Origin: Phoenix dactylifera
Lineage: Eukaryota; Streptophyta; Magnoliopsida; Arecales; Arecaceae
NCBI RefSeq assembly: GCF_009389715.1
Contig: NW_024068239.1
Span: 124,001 to 188,000, forward strand
Direction of reading: 5' to 3'
DNA length: 64,000 nt
Part shown: in pieces, positions 1-13,900 of the stretch
How positions within the stretch are numbered: the first letter of the stretch is position 1
Layout: every line of letters starts with the position of its first letter
Notes under the pieces: generated by a model
Database searches by the model: none
What the model was told of the DNA's origin: nothing
What the model saw: only the letters and a program-made list of their open reading frames with translations
Made by a program: the position numbers and the translations under genes

Positions 1-99
1 AGATTTGGAAACATTCCCATTAGGAGATTTTTTCATCATAAAAAAAGACCTCTTTTAGTGAGTTCGTTTTAGGCCTCCAAATGCATTGGGCCGCCCCTG
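1..99. mobile_element. 3' end of a hAT-type element, truncated by the window edge
   Basis: The last 45 bases or so before position 99 closely match the right end of the complete hAT-type element ending at 37480. Both read through a 'gcctccaaatg.attggg' stretch and finish in CCGCCCCTG. The terminal bases are the inverted-repeat end of that family. If the boundary is right, the 8 bases that follow (100-107, GATGGATA) are one copy of the target duplication and the other copy lies upstream of this window. No coding sequence is visible in the part shown. The family assignment rests on similarity to the second copy. Confidence 0.75.
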
Positions 100-1379
100 G
101 ATGGATACAAACATTTAGTATATATTATATATTAAAAATAAGACTTGGAATGTTAATGGTCATCCATCTTCCTTTCTCCTGTTGCTACATTTCTTGTTAC
201 CTTTTATTGCTAAAAGAAAGGACTTCTCAACTCCCCCTTACAATAGTTCTATTCCTAAGATCAAACAAATAATGAATAAGTAGAAAAGAAAGAGTTTTTA
301 GCTCTAAAACTATCTGTTTGAGTCACCCATATTGTCCTCAATTTCAGGTATACATCCTAAGCTTAAAGGGTAATGTTGATATTGTGACCTTACTTTTTTA
401 ATTCCTACGTGCTTTTAATTCCTTGCTTAAAAGGATACATAATCTCGCCATATCTATTTTAACCTATTTTAAAGGGATTCACAACGGTCTCTAATGCTTT
501 TCTTCTATCATATTAACTCTATTAAATATGAAAATCAATTAGATAGAAAACATATTCGCATTCCTAGTGCTAGTGTCCCCAATGAAGCATGATTTAAATG
601 AAGATAAGATTTACTGACTGTTTACACCATATTTAGACCGATGGTTGTGATCTAAAGGTCGATAGACTAAGAAAAACGTAGGTTGAAATATACAAAATGC
701 AAGCTAAATGAATGGGGCGGAGACCTAAGGGAGCGAAGAGTGGGTTAGTTATACACATCTTACCACTATCTAGAGTATGGAAGAAGTGGAATAGTTGTAT
801 CTATCTTATGACTACCTAGAATATGGGAGGAATAAGGACTTTTATGAGTTTTGTAATTCAGTTTCATCTCCCTTCTCCAAGAAGAGGTTTATATAGAGAA
901 TTTCATAAATTAAAGGTGCTAATAGAAAATAGGATTATAGTGTGTCATTCGTATTTGGCCATGTAGAAGATGTAGGTATGATGGTAAGATTAGTTTATAC
1001 TTATTTGGAAGAGATTAGAGAAAACTTCTACAAAGACAGAGATTCTCCTGACAAGCAAAGGTTAGTAGGGTGAAAATGAATGTATTGATATAATTTACAT
1101 TAGGGGCACATTTGGTTCGTGGCCAGAATAGAAGTTGAAATGGACTGAAATAAGAATTAGAATAGCCATATTCTTTGATGCATTTGGTTTATGACAGAAA
1201 TTAGAATCAAATTTGAATACCTGAGGAGAGTATAGATTGGATTTATGAGGATTGGGACATTTCTATTTTTCTTAAAATTGGAAAAAGAATGGGAGCCATT
1301 TATTTCTATTCATCCTTCAACTAAATATATCCTAGATTTTCAGAAAAACAAGTCACAAAGTTAGTGTAGTTTATGTTTA
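100..1379. other. Intergenic, no gene recognised
   Basis: AT-rich sequence upstream of ARP3 without a supportable reading frame. Around 1105-1240 there is a stretch beginning GGGGCACATTTGGTTCG that resembles the outer part of MITE termini, but I could not find a matching inverted end, so it is not called as an element. Confidence 0.5.
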
Positions 1380-1497
1380 TGAGTGCACTGTATTGGGCGT
1401 AGCTCAAGCTATGCATTCCAAACCATTCTTCTCAGCCCAGGCTGGCCTGCCGAATGGGCCTTGCAGATCCACATATGTCACTCGCGTCCATTTCAAA

Positions 1498-1537
<40 letters not shown>

Positions 1538-1961
1538 GTCAGAGGGAGAAAAACAGTAAGCAAAAGAAAGGCCGACGCACAGCCACAGAGCCGCCCAACG
1601 GATCCAAAGCGCGATCGTCGCTGCCCACAGTATTTAATATTTCTCGGGACATCCGCTGCGGCATCGGGATCGCAGTTAGGTAACGTGGCGGGGGCCTCAC
1701 GCCGACACCCACCGCACGGATGGAATTGGAATCCCTTCCCCACCGTTGAGCCGCCGCTGTCGCTTCCGATCCACGCCTCTCTCTCTCTCTCTCTCCTCCC
1801 TGTCTCCCTTCCCCTCTTAGCGAGATTGTGGTTCTCACCGACGCGGCCAGAGCACCCGCCCTCATTCCTTCCGCCGCCCGCGGTCACTACCATGAGCGGA
1901 TGCCCTAGGCGGCGCCACCTCTCGGATCTCGTCGGCAGATCCACCCCCTCCGCGCTCTCCA
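1380..1961 (+). promoter_or_regulatory. ARP3: ARP3 promoter-proximal region and 5' leader
   Basis: GC content rises sharply from about 1390 to the ARP3 start codon, as is common for monocot first exons. A GA microsatellite lies at about 1500-1536. An AT-rich TATA-like segment (TATTTAATATT, about 1629-1639) sits about 325 bases before the ATG, and a CT-rich tract at 1775-1800 falls in the likely leader. The transcription start is not visible directly. The leader assignment is inference from position and composition. Overlapping frames here on both strands are composition artefacts. Confidence 0.4.
1500..1536. repeat. (GA)n microsatellite upstream of ARP3
   Basis: About 18 uninterrupted GA units. 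GA/CT tracts also sit in the ATP23 intron 1, the BBR pseudogene leader and the gypsy LTR, so this motif is common around gene starts in this window. Confidence 0.9.
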
Positions 1962-4900
1962 ATGGACGCTGCTTCTCGGCCGGCCGTTGTCATCGACAAC
2001 GGAACCGGGTAAACTCTTTTTCCCCAACTAGAGCTCTTTTGGTCGTGTACTGTGAGTTTGACTTGGATTGACTCATTTCTTCGGACAATTTTTTTTAGCT
2101 TTTTGCTCTTGTTTTGATACTTTGAGCACGGGATTAGTGTTAGTATTATTTGTTTTTGGTCTCAAGATGGTCGGAGAGGGAGTGGGGGGATTGGGAGCTG
2201 GGAATGTGGAAGATCCAGTTAGAACTTGGACTTCTTATTGTTGTTTTTTTCCCGAATAGACGTTACGTATCTGGTTCGGAGCTCTATGTGTGGTTGGTGT
2301 AGTTTGGAATGAGACTCTGTGTTATTGGATCTGGGGAAGCTAAGTTATATTTTTGAGATTGGATTGATTCTTTCGGAAGGATGAAACACTTGTATTCAAA
2401 TGAAAATAATTCGATCTTTAGCAAGGGGGAGGTGATTTTTAGGTTAGATGTCATGGATTACCATTTTCTATTGAGTTTGCGGCTTGCGTGATATATTGAA
2501 CTCATGTTACTGCTGCTCTTCTGTCAGTGTTACTTACTTGACCTTGTTTGCAATATGGGTGCAGTTAGTTAGTGGAGACTTGCTTTTAAGGAAAGCATGC
2601 ACAGGTGTTGAGGCTTCTGTACAATGTGTGATCCTTCTTATGTTATATACCATAGAGGATCTGAATTTTGGTTGAGAAGATTCAATGAGTGTTTTGTAGT
2701 TTTTAAATGCAGCTTAACAGTTGTTAAAAGGCATGGTAACATTAGCAGTAACCCTTGATGCTCCATGGATAACAATGATAAGCGATAAAATGAAGGAGGA
2801 GGGATTGGAGAGCTGCTTTCTGTCTATGGTATGAACGAAGGGGAGCACTGCCAGAACAACTTCTTGGATCTCATATAATTGGGTAGAATGGGTAACTGCA
2901 AAAGAAAAGCTGAAAAGACCTAAAGCGGATTGTCAAAGAGTGGAATAATTGAAAAAATGCCTTAAATTTCATGTAAAATCCTAAAAGGAATGCAATTGTT
3001 CCCGTGCCTTCTTCTGTGATTTGTCCAATACGTTGTTTTTCAAAAACAGCCCCTTGGAACTTTACTTATCCCTGTAAACTTGTATCTAAAGCATATCTTG
3101 TTATTTTTTAACTAGATTTTGTATCAAACTTCATTTTGGCACTACTATTTTAACTCTCAGTCTGTTCTTTCCTCACAGTTTTTTACTTAGGGCTGCAGAT
3201 GGATTTAGTTTTCCTGAAACTGAGCCAAACCAACCTGTGACGTGTTTTGAACCCACATGTCTTAATTGTAAAGCTTCGTCCAATTGATTGTCATGCATCA
3301 ATGTGAAACACGAATAGGAACCTATCAGGATTGGAACCTAAAATTGGCACTATAAAAACCCATTACTAACTAATGATTTTCCAATTACATTAATGGCCCG
3401 TGGAATTTTATATCTTGGGTTCCAAGGAGCAATCTTTAATAAGTTATCAGTTGATTTGGATTACTGTTTGGGCAGATTTTTTTTTAGTTTGAATAATCCT
3501 GTCTATAGTTGATTTAGAAAACTATAAGATATTGAACATTTGCTGCTATGTGGTAGTCATTTTGCCATTCTCCATCACTTGTCTTGGAGTATACTATGCC
3601 TTGAAAAAACTAGAGCAGGGGAACAAATTAACCTTGTTGAAAATTCTGAGCAGAAACTGGCAGGATGGAAAAGCAAGATCGTATTTGATCGATGCAGAAT
3701 AATGCAAATTAAACATCTTTGGTTTAATTTACTGTCTGCATAATTAATATTTGTGCATAGCTAGTCGATTGATTTGAAGTATCAACAGAGTTCTGCAGGG
3801 AAGAACATTGAAATAAAAAAGGCCACTCACTTCTTAATTGAAGGACGGTTTGTTAGTGCAAAGTTAAGGGAGTTCTTGGCTTATGACTGTACATCACAAC
3901 AGTTATGGTAATTAGCCATGATAGCCAAAAGCTTTTGGAAGATGTGGTCAAGATCTGCTAGCACTGAGAATATGCTATGTAAATTATTGATTCTTTCTCC
4001 AATGGCATCCTTTTGTTTCCTACTATAAACATGAAGGATACTCAGCTTGGGAAAGGACTTTTTACATATAGATCCCCCTCCCAGTACTCTCCATTTGTTC
4101 TCTATATTTTTTTAGTGCAGCTGTAAACAAAGAAGCAATATGAATGTTCTGGTAGATTGTATGTTGCTGCTTCTAAATAAGAAGGCATCAGATGAGCAAG
4201 AAATTCAATATTCAATGAACTTGTTCACTTTATCTGAGTAGTTCTAAGGTCACTGTTGCTCAGAAAATAGTGAAGATGGTGGTTTTTTTTTTCTTTCTTT
4301 CTCCATAAAACCCTATTTTTCCTTCCTAAATGAGGGAGGCTCATCTGCTGTGGCAAATCCTGAACACTGCCATTGAAGTTGTTTTAGGACTACTTCCTGA
4401 TCCCGAATCCAGGAAAACTTATGAATAAATTTGCCTAGAAAATGTTGATCTGCTCTCAAGATGAGAGGGGAGATACAGTTCACCTTTTTACTGATCACGT
4501 TATTGCATAGATGATGTAGAGGGGGATTCTAATATTTCATGTTTAACTACTTGGAGTGAATGGCATTTTGGATCTCTTCTATAAGTTCATTCATTTTCTT
4601 CATCAACATTTCCACACTCATAAGCAGGTCTTTTGTATTGCTTATGCTTGTCTGTTTTAACAATAAATCTTTCTGTTTATCTTGACTATTTCACATATTT
4701 CTTGCATTTAGGTACACAAAAATGGGATTTGCTGGCAATGTTGAACCATGCTTCATCATCCCTACAGTAGTTGCCGTCAACGAGTCTTTCTTAAACCCGT
4801 CAAGGAGTTCTAGTAAGGGAAATTGGCTAGCACAGCACAGTGCAGGTGTAATGGCTGATCTTGATTTTTTTATTGGAGAGGAGGCTTTATCTCAGTCTCG

Positions 4901-7900
4901 CTCTAGCAGTACATATAATCTTAGTTATCCTATACATCATGGCCAGGTATAATATCTGCTATCCAACTGTCATGTTTTCCAATTTATGCAGTCCTTGTGA
5001 ACATTTTTGAGGTAACAGTGCCATTTTATAGGTAGAAAATTGGGATACAATGGAACGATTTTGGCAACAGTGTATTTTTAATTACTTGCGCTGTGATCCA
5101 GAAGATCATTATTTTCTATTGACCGAGAGCCCGCTGACTGCTCCGGAAAATCGTGAATACACAGGGGAAATCATGTTTGAGACATTTAATGTCCCTGGTC
5201 TGTATATTGCAGTCCAGCCTGTCCTTGCTCTTGCTGCTGGATATACTACTTCCAAGGTTGGCTCTAACAGCTACCTAGGCTGGTTTATTCCTCATTTAGC
5301 AACATATATTTTTCTGTATTTGCAGCTAAGATGATTGCTATAATAAGCCTTGGTAGAATTTTGTCACACTCTAATTTGGAAAAGTTAATGAGGTATATGT
5401 GTAAAAATGTATATATTGGATTAATTATCATGTTGTAAAGTAAGGATGTATTTTCCTATACATAACTGCATCACAAGAAATACTTTGATTATTTACGTTC
5501 CTTGTAATGATTGTGAGGAATCACCTTTTTTTTCACATATGCTAGAACATATTGTTTATATTTGCTATTTAAATTCTAATATTCTAAAACTATTACAGTT
5601 GTCAAATTTGGAAATACTCTTTTACTTTATAATCTATATCACCTCAGAACTTCAAACAAGTGTGCATGGGTTTTAGTTTCTCTTTAGATTTTGATATTCT
5701 GAGAAGCATGCCTGCAGGCAAGCAGTTGCATGATTAATACCATGGCTTGGAAGTGCAAGACTGTGTTTTAGTTTTGCCAATATAGGATTGCGAATAGTTG
5801 CTAAAGCATTTTCATTTATTTAGCACTTTAGGTTTATTTTCCTTCCCTGTTCTTCTTGGTACTCAATTCTTGGAAATTCATGTCTTTAGATTCAACCTGT
5901 AAGTGTGAGTTCTAATTGATTGAGTTTGTGAAGTCACTGGGCATTGTATACCAGTAACTTGGGTTGATCTGGCTCCTTCAGTATTTAAGCTGGTCTTCCT
6001 CTTATTTTAATTCCCGATAAAAGATCCAACCTGTAAGCATCTAAAAGCATTACATGACTCAAACTGTATCTATTTTTTTTTTTGAACTTTATGTCATGTT
6101 TGTACATCATATGTAATGTATGTCATCTTATACATGATTTAGCCAAATTTTTCTTAGGCTATACCTTCTCTAAATATATATTTCATGGGCTCTGGTTTAT
6201 ACCTATATCTTAATTTTCTTCTTATGTGCCATAATCTAAAGCAACTAAAACTAATTGTTAAGTTTGCACATTGTATGTAGACACATCTATTATACAATTA
6301 TTAGAATTTTACTCTCTTCTCCTACTTCGGTCTCATTCTTTGTTCTGTTTTTCTTTGAAATTCTTTCTTAAATATTGATGATATAGAAACAGATCTGACC
6401 ATCTTATTGCTGAGCAACCTTTGTTCCTTCCTATATATTTATCTTTTTTCTGGTAAACTTGGAATCCTTAATTGAATACAAGACAAGCCAAGTACTTAAC
6501 GTAAATGTTCTTTTCTTCTAGAGTGTAGAGCTATCAAATTCTATTTTGTCCCTATTTTCCCCAAGTGCATGGGCTGATGCATATATAGCAAGTGACATTG
6601 TTTTCATGTAGTGTTAAACTTGTTTTTGTTAAGACTGAGGACCGCTTTAAGAGCTAGCTGAACATAAGCTGCTTATTCAATGAGATTTCGTCTTACATTC
6701 TCATCTTTGTTGACCGTGGGCCAGAAAATCACCTAGAATGTTATTCTTCCTACTGAAATTGGGAGCATAAGACCTATAATTTTGGTAAGCATAAATTCAA
6801 GGTGGTATGAGGGGTGGAACATCTAACATCACCTCCTAACCCTCTCAAAATGTCAAAGAGGAGGGATGGGTAAAGTGGCCTTACTTATTACAATGGAAGA
6901 ATACTAACACACTTAAAACTAGGACACTGGGAACAGAAAAAAGCAAGCATAATTTCTATAAGAAGGTTGACGAATTGTTTGCTTTTATGTGCTTCCTTCA
7001 TAGCTGAATTATAAGATTTAGTCCACGAGGTAGTTTGGTTTCACTGGAAAAGAGAGATTGCTATCTGAAAAACTGCTTTCTCAAGACCTGAGTAGATAAG
7101 TTATTTATAGAAAACAATGAAAATTATGGTTCTTTAGACCTAAGAAAAACATTTTTAACATAGAGATCTCAATCTGTCATTTGTTTCAACCTTTCACTGG
7201 TTGTATTTTGTCTTCTCTTTTTCTCCCTTTTCCTTTCCAATAGGTAAGCTAATTTGTTCCTTCATGTCTTAGTAATATTAATAAATTTTCCTTTCCATCA
7301 TTGGTTTTGTACTAATATGATAAGCCATAGATAATTGTGTGGACGGAAGTCTAGCTTGACTGTGTGTGTGTATTTGTATATATTTCATTATTATTGTATT
7401 TAGTGGATGAGTGGGGTTCAATACCCTTAAAGTGAATAATATGAATTGGGCAGATCAAATAAAGTGGGAAAGTAGATAGCAGATGCCTGATGGCAACTTA
7501 TGTCTCTCATCTTGGTTATTCTACCATGTTATCCGCTAACTTCCTGTAAAGGATTTTGAATTAAGGTATCCCTTCATATGAGTAAAGAAAAAAATTATAG
7601 GCAATCAGGATCATTTTTAATTTGGGCTTTTGTTGAACATGTTATCTTTATTCAAGGCAACAAAAGGTATCCAAAAATGGGTTTTCTCCCTAATTTCCTA
7701 CAATATACCTCATATTCCTCTAGATGGGAATGCTGAAATGATGTTGATGAACCACTCTTCTCCGAATTCTTTTAAGGCAATCATCAAGTAGTATACAGCC
7801 AAATCAGTATCACTGCACATTTATGTTTTCACTGGAAGTTCCAGTATGGAAGAAAGAAATATTAGGAAAGCTTGAATGTATTTGGGGTAGGGCCACTAGC

Positions 7901-10900
7901 ATTTAGGGCAATGTTGGTGTTGCTTAAAGGAAGTACTTTTTTAATTTTTAAAGCAAAAAATGTACTTACTGAAAAAACAAATGTTTGGTAATGTTATCTA
8001 AGGAGTGCTTCCACAAGAAGAAAAGTTAGAAAAGCTGTTTTAGGTGAAGCTAGATAACCTTTCTTCTAGCTTCTTCTTTTGTAAGAAGAAGATCTTTAAA
8101 AGCAGAAGCAACACCAAACATGCCCAAGTAAGCAGTACATATGTTTCTGCAGCGGTCGTAGCAGCACAAAATGTCGATATTGTAAAGGAATACATGTTCA
8201 GCCAAACTATCTCTTTGCATCAGCAGGTGATTCATTCTCTCATGTGCATGATAGAGAAAATAATGGTATCCAGTAAAAAGAAATGTAATTGGTAATTTCT
8301 ATTTGACAAGCATGTGGTTATCGATTTACACAACTTAATTTGTTATCTTTTAACTTATTTTTCTTATGATGTATCTGCACATTGTTGTATAGCTATATTT
8401 AGAATTTTAGATACATGCATTTTCATTCCAAAAAACTGTTTTCTCTCTACATTTTCTTTTATGTTTTTGACATTAATATTGCATAGGATATTATTCATTA
8501 AGTTGGTCAGTTTGCTTTTTCAGTGTGAAATGACAGGGGTTGTAGTTGATGTGGGAGATGGAGCTACACATGTTGTGCCAGTTGCAGATGGTTATGTGAT
8601 TGGGAGTAGCATCAAATCCATTCCTATCGCGGGCAAGGATGTTACTCAATTTATTCAGCAACTTTTGAGAGTACGAGGCTCATTAATTTAATCCCCTCTA
8701 CCTTGTAGAAGTCACTAGAGCTGCAGTTTGCCTAATTACTATGACCCATTTGCAGCTTATTAACATGCAAGCAATAAATCTTATTATGAAATACATTCCA
8801 ATTTAACCGAGTTCTTGTATATGACTAGTGATAAGAGATCAGGCTTATAAATTGGCTTGCTATATCAAGTACAATTCTTTATGAAACCTCATTAAAGTGT
8901 TCAATTTTCTATGTTAAATTTGATTATGCTTGCACAACTTTTCCTTGAACTATTGATCAAGATATGAAGTTGTGGTCATAAACTGATCTCTTTCAGTTGA
9001 AATGGGTTGGTCTCAGTTGGAACTTGGAATGGAGCCAAAACTGACACTCAAGACTTGGTTTCTCTCTAGTTTTGCTGGTTTCAGTGGTTTGCCTAAGTTT
9101 GGCCAAGACTAACCTAAACTAGCCGTAGATGTTTCTTTTTTTGAAGTTTTTTTGCTTTTGGCTGTTTATCATGTTGGAGTCATTTGGTTATTTCTTAAGT
9201 ACAAAGGCTATATGATGTCAACTTTGGTTCGTTTTCCTTTCTTGTTTCCTGGCTTAAGACTAGGGAATGGATAATAAACATCATACTATGGTCATTTCCT
9301 TATTTCAGTAAGTGTGGAGGCAATATAGTGTCACTTTTCGGTCTTTTTATTTTCTTGAGATATCTGATATCTTAATAAAAGCCTATGATACTCTTAAAGA
9401 CTACTACATGAATGCTGAATGAGAAAAAAGAGATCAATGTGGACAATTAAATATGAAACACCATTTTTCATAATAATAGCTTCTATTTTCTTATGTGAAA
9501 ATAAATATAATATTCAGTAACTACATGAATTCAATTAAATAACCATTCAACCTTGAAAATATGACAAAGAAATGCCCACATTCTAAATATTTGTGAAATT
9601 TCCGGAAAATGATGAAGAAAAATTGAATAATCTAGGCTTTCAGAAGCTCTACTCTTGATTATTTTAATGAATTTTTGAACAGCTGAAGTTTTAGAATCAA
9701 ATATCATGTTTTATATTTATAGTATCACTATATTTATGACTTTTGTTTAAATGGGACTTCATTTTAAAATGCTTTTCTCAAAAGACTTCGTCTCAAAATT
9801 GTTGAAATTACACAAATAAAGAGCCTATATAACACAAAACTAAGTAACTTCTCCTGGCTTGTTTTGTTTTTCTGTATTTGTTCTTTTTGAAACTTTTTTG
9901 ATTTTCTTATTAAAACTTCAAAATTTTTGTAAACTTGGGTCTTGGTGGAAGTGGCTTTAGGAATATAATGAGTCCTATTTGTGCTTTTCTATGTAGTGCT
10001 CCCAAGCTTCTTTGGATATCTTTATGTCTCCTAAGCAAGGACGACAGAACCGGTACCAGGCACCGTATCTGTTGTCTGGTGGGATGAGTTTGTATGGGCC
10101 TATGCTGTGCCATGCTGGGCCTGTACCGACACATCTTCTATGGTAGGTAGGGCTGTTAATGAGCCGAGCTGCTTGGGCTCGGCTCGGGCTCCGCTCGGGC
10201 TCGGCTCGTTAGTCAAACGAGCCCGAGCCCAATATGAGGCTCGTTTACACCCGAGCCCGAGCCCGAGCAACTCACGAGCCCAAACGAGCTCTAGTCTCCC
10301 ACTAACGAGCCGAGCCCGAGCCCAATATGAGGCTCGTTTACACCCGAGCCCGAGCCCGAGCAACTCACGAGCCCAAACGAGCTCTAGTCTTCCGCTGAAA
10401 AATCTTATTTCAGCACCATAATTCATAAAAATCTGACTATATAGAGAAAAATAGCCTGTTATCAAGCCCGAGCTTGAGCTCGAGCCCGATTACGAGCCCG
10501 AGGTCGGGCTTGTTCTGTAGCTCGTAATTGAAACAAGCTTTAGGAGCTTAATCCCAAGCCTTTGCTTTGCCAAGCAAGCTCGAGCTCGAGCCCAATACAG
10601 AGCTCGTTACCGAGCCCGAGCCCGAGCTTCTGTGAAACGAGCCGAGCCGAGCTCTCCCAGGCTCGGGCTCGGCTCGGCTCGTTAACAGCCCTACTATTGG
10701 TAGGGGAAAGGGAGAACAAGAGAGGAAGAGAGAGAGAGAGGAGAGAACTTCCTCTCCTTTTCCTCCCTTCCTCGCTCTCTCTCTCTCTTCCTCTTCTCCT
10801 TCTTTCCCTCCGGCGAGAACTCTCGATTTCAATGGCGGAATCGTCCCGGTCCGCCGCCGGTATGGCCCGCGATGCCCCGAACCGGGCAGTTCGGAATGAT

Positions 10901-13900
10901 TCCACAGACCTTGCTCCTAAGGCTCTGAATGGATATGGATGACCACATCTCAAAGGAGGGTTTTCATTTTATCTATGGTCTAACACCAGTGTATTCTCAA
11001 GTCCAAGGACTTATTCTACTAAAAGACATGGAGATCCACTAGTTTTGACGGGAGAAGGGAAGATAAACAGTAATTTTTAATTTTCAAAAATTTGAAATTA
11101 CACCAAATAAAAGCCCTTTTGTCAGTTATTTAATCCGTATCCTTGTTAATTAAGAATAAATCCACAATCTATTATTTAAGTTTTCTATATAAAATCTAAT
11201 CATAATCATCATGATGTGGAGCTTGTGATGGTAGATATGCAAGGAGAGAAGTCCAAAAGACAAAAGTAAAAAAAAAAAAGAAAAATAGAGAAAACATATG
11301 ATTTCCTCCTAGCTTGATAGATTTGCTGGCTTCAAATTGAGCTCTCAATAAATTACTTAGGCCCCTTTTGGGGGAGCTTTTGAAGGGTCACAAAATACTT
11401 TCTGGCCCTCCACAAGCACTTTTGGATGAAAAAGGGTATTTGGTAAAAATTTCGGAAAGTTGTTTTAGCTTTTTCAGAAAGCTAAAAACAGCTTTTTGGG
11501 AGAAGCTTCATTTTGGAGCTTTCTGAAAAAGCTGTTTTGAGCTGTATCGGAAAGCTATTTTTTTAACCAAAATACTTATAATAAAATATAGCAATTACAT
11601 ACTTTGTCCCTTTATAAACCTAAAAATTTGTTGGAGCCCTTACAAAGAATCTTAGCCGTGGATCAAACTTCCTTTCATGCAAGAAAAGGTATTCTTGTTT
11701 CCTATTATTGTATTATCCTATAAATATAATATTATATTACATTATATCATAATACATTAATATGTTATGTTAAATAATTTAATATTATGTTATATTATGA
11801 AAAATTAATGTACGCTAATAATTATAATATTTTGTACCTTTATTATTGTATTATACTATAAATATAATATAATATTCCATTATATCATAATATATTGATA
11901 TGTTATGTTAAATAATTTAATATTATATTAAATTATTATTCTATAGTATACAATGTTATATTACTATATTATAATAATATTATATTATATTACGGTAATA
12001 TTATACTATATCATACATTTATGTATTAATATATGTTATATTTTATTATGCTTTGTTGTATAATACTATGCAATGTCCTTTATGGTAATTTTGTCATACA
12101 AAAGTACTTTTTCAGTTTGTTTACCAAACATATATATTAAAGTGCCACAGCATTTTAGAAATGTAGTTACCAAACAGCAAACAACTTTTTATAAAAGCTT
12201 TACTTCAGAAAGTTTTACTTCCAAAAGCTCTACTGCCAACAGCTTCCCCAAACAGGGTCTTACTCCTCACTACTTCCTAAAAAAACTTTAAAAACATAAT
12301 CTTTAAAATTCAAAGTAATTTGAAAAGAGAGATTTTCTTAGCCCAGTGTGACCTTAATTGCATCATACAGCCCATTGAACAATTACCATACAAGAAGCAT
12401 CTCTTTTTCAAGCATTTCCCCCTTAATATGCGTGACATATACAAAATATCTGGAACAAATAGGAAAGAAACCCCAACGTGATTACTGTTCATAAACAGCC
12501 CATATTATGCTATAGGATTAATGAAAACAACATGTAACCACCTTGTCACATAAATCTAACTACCAGACTGGTCAACCTTTATAGACCTGCCTCCCCCACT
12601 CCCTCAAAAATAAAAAACTCATCCCTTCTTTCTATCTGTATATCTGCAAGCTTGCATGTAGAATTGATGTTTAGCATTGATCTGGTTCATTTGCATGTAC
12701 TGACCTAGTCATATGATTCTACTTCTAGCATTGATGTAAGAAAACCACTTTATTGTTGGGTAGGAAAGTCATGTCTTTTTATTTTGAGATGCACGTTATA
12801 TGTTTATGGTTTGGTGCTCATGATTGGCTAATTTTTTCATTCATAGGAAAGGGGAGAGCATATACCACCAGAAGACTCTTTTGAAGTAGCTCGGAAGGTG
12901 AAAGAAATGTATTGTTACACTTGTTCAGACTTAGTCAAGGTAATTTTTCTTTTCATAAGGTTTTTATTTGATAGCATTCTATTTTTAGTTCTGTAATTGA
13001 AATGTACTTTTCACTCTTATATTTTTGAGATTGTATCTGTCGAAGATAAATAATATTGTTTCTCGGTCAATATCACTATGGTTGCTGTAGAAATTGTAAT
13101 TAGTCAATCTGACTTTTTACTAACTAAAGCAAATCTTACTGCTAGTGGTTTCAGTCTAACTTCTGATGATAATAATTAACTAGACAGAAGGTTATTGAAG
13201 TATTTGAAATGTTTTTATTGATCGAGATGTCTTGAAGAAAGTAGTCTAGTATTACTGGTTAAAATGTTACCTCATTGGTTTCAAACAAACCATAGAGTCA
13301 AGGATTGATGTCCCAGTGCATCTCAGTGCATCCTGCTGGTACTGTTCTGTTCCAACAAAAAATGGTACTCAGGATGCCCCCCAAGATGCTAGATCACTCA
13401 TTTTTCGGGACGTCATACCGACTGGGATAAACCAGGACATTTATGTCCCGACACTTGGGATGGTGGTGGGCCCCAAGATGCCCTTTTTTATTTCTGATTT
13501 TTCCCTCTTCATTCTTATTGTTAGTGGTTGTTCTGGTTTGTCCAGACCTGTCGCGGTACCATATCAACTTGGGACCAAACCAGGATGGGTATTGGCGTGG
13601 CGACTTCAATCCTTGCCATAGATGATGGGCATAATTATTTATGCTTCTCCCGAATACTTGATATCAGCTTTACAGATCTTCTTTCACCAGTAGTTCCTAC
13701 TAAGATTTGCCCCTGGTGTTATTTTTAATCTTTTCTGTTTTCGTTCCTATAACTTCTGTCCATGTTAGCTTAAGTCTTTTTATGTTCTTCTTAAACTCTT
13801 GAACATATGTTTTACTAATTCTGATTACTGGAGCCTCCTTATATTTTCCTTATGTATGGTTGTAACATCTAAATTGGCTCCATCATTTTGTTTTCAATTA

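Larger units (their letters stand above)
8671..12846 (+). other. ARP3 intron 4 with nested insertions
   Basis: A 4.2 kb intron carrying the GAGCC-word element (10148-10693), GTACCG-like and CT/GA-rich sequence on both sides of it (10040-10140 and 10705-10940), and a Tourist-like MITE (11360-12259). The rest (8671-10030 and 12263-12846) is plain AT-rich intron. A stretch at 8995-9130 is rich in GTTTCAG/CTGAAAC-like words. Confidence 0.8.

Noticed and set aside
1087..1360. A possible MITE starting GGGGCACATTTGGTTCG
   Set aside because: No inverted partner end or target duplication could be found.
1432..2071. Frames of 96-176 codons around the ARP3 start
   Set aside because: They lie in the GC-rich leader and GA/CT repeats, and the + frame overlapping exon 1 is not the ARP3 frame.
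10100..10953. Frames on both strands rich in RAR/SPSPS peptides
   Set aside because: They are produced by the GAGCC word and the 93-bp duplication, not by coding selection.
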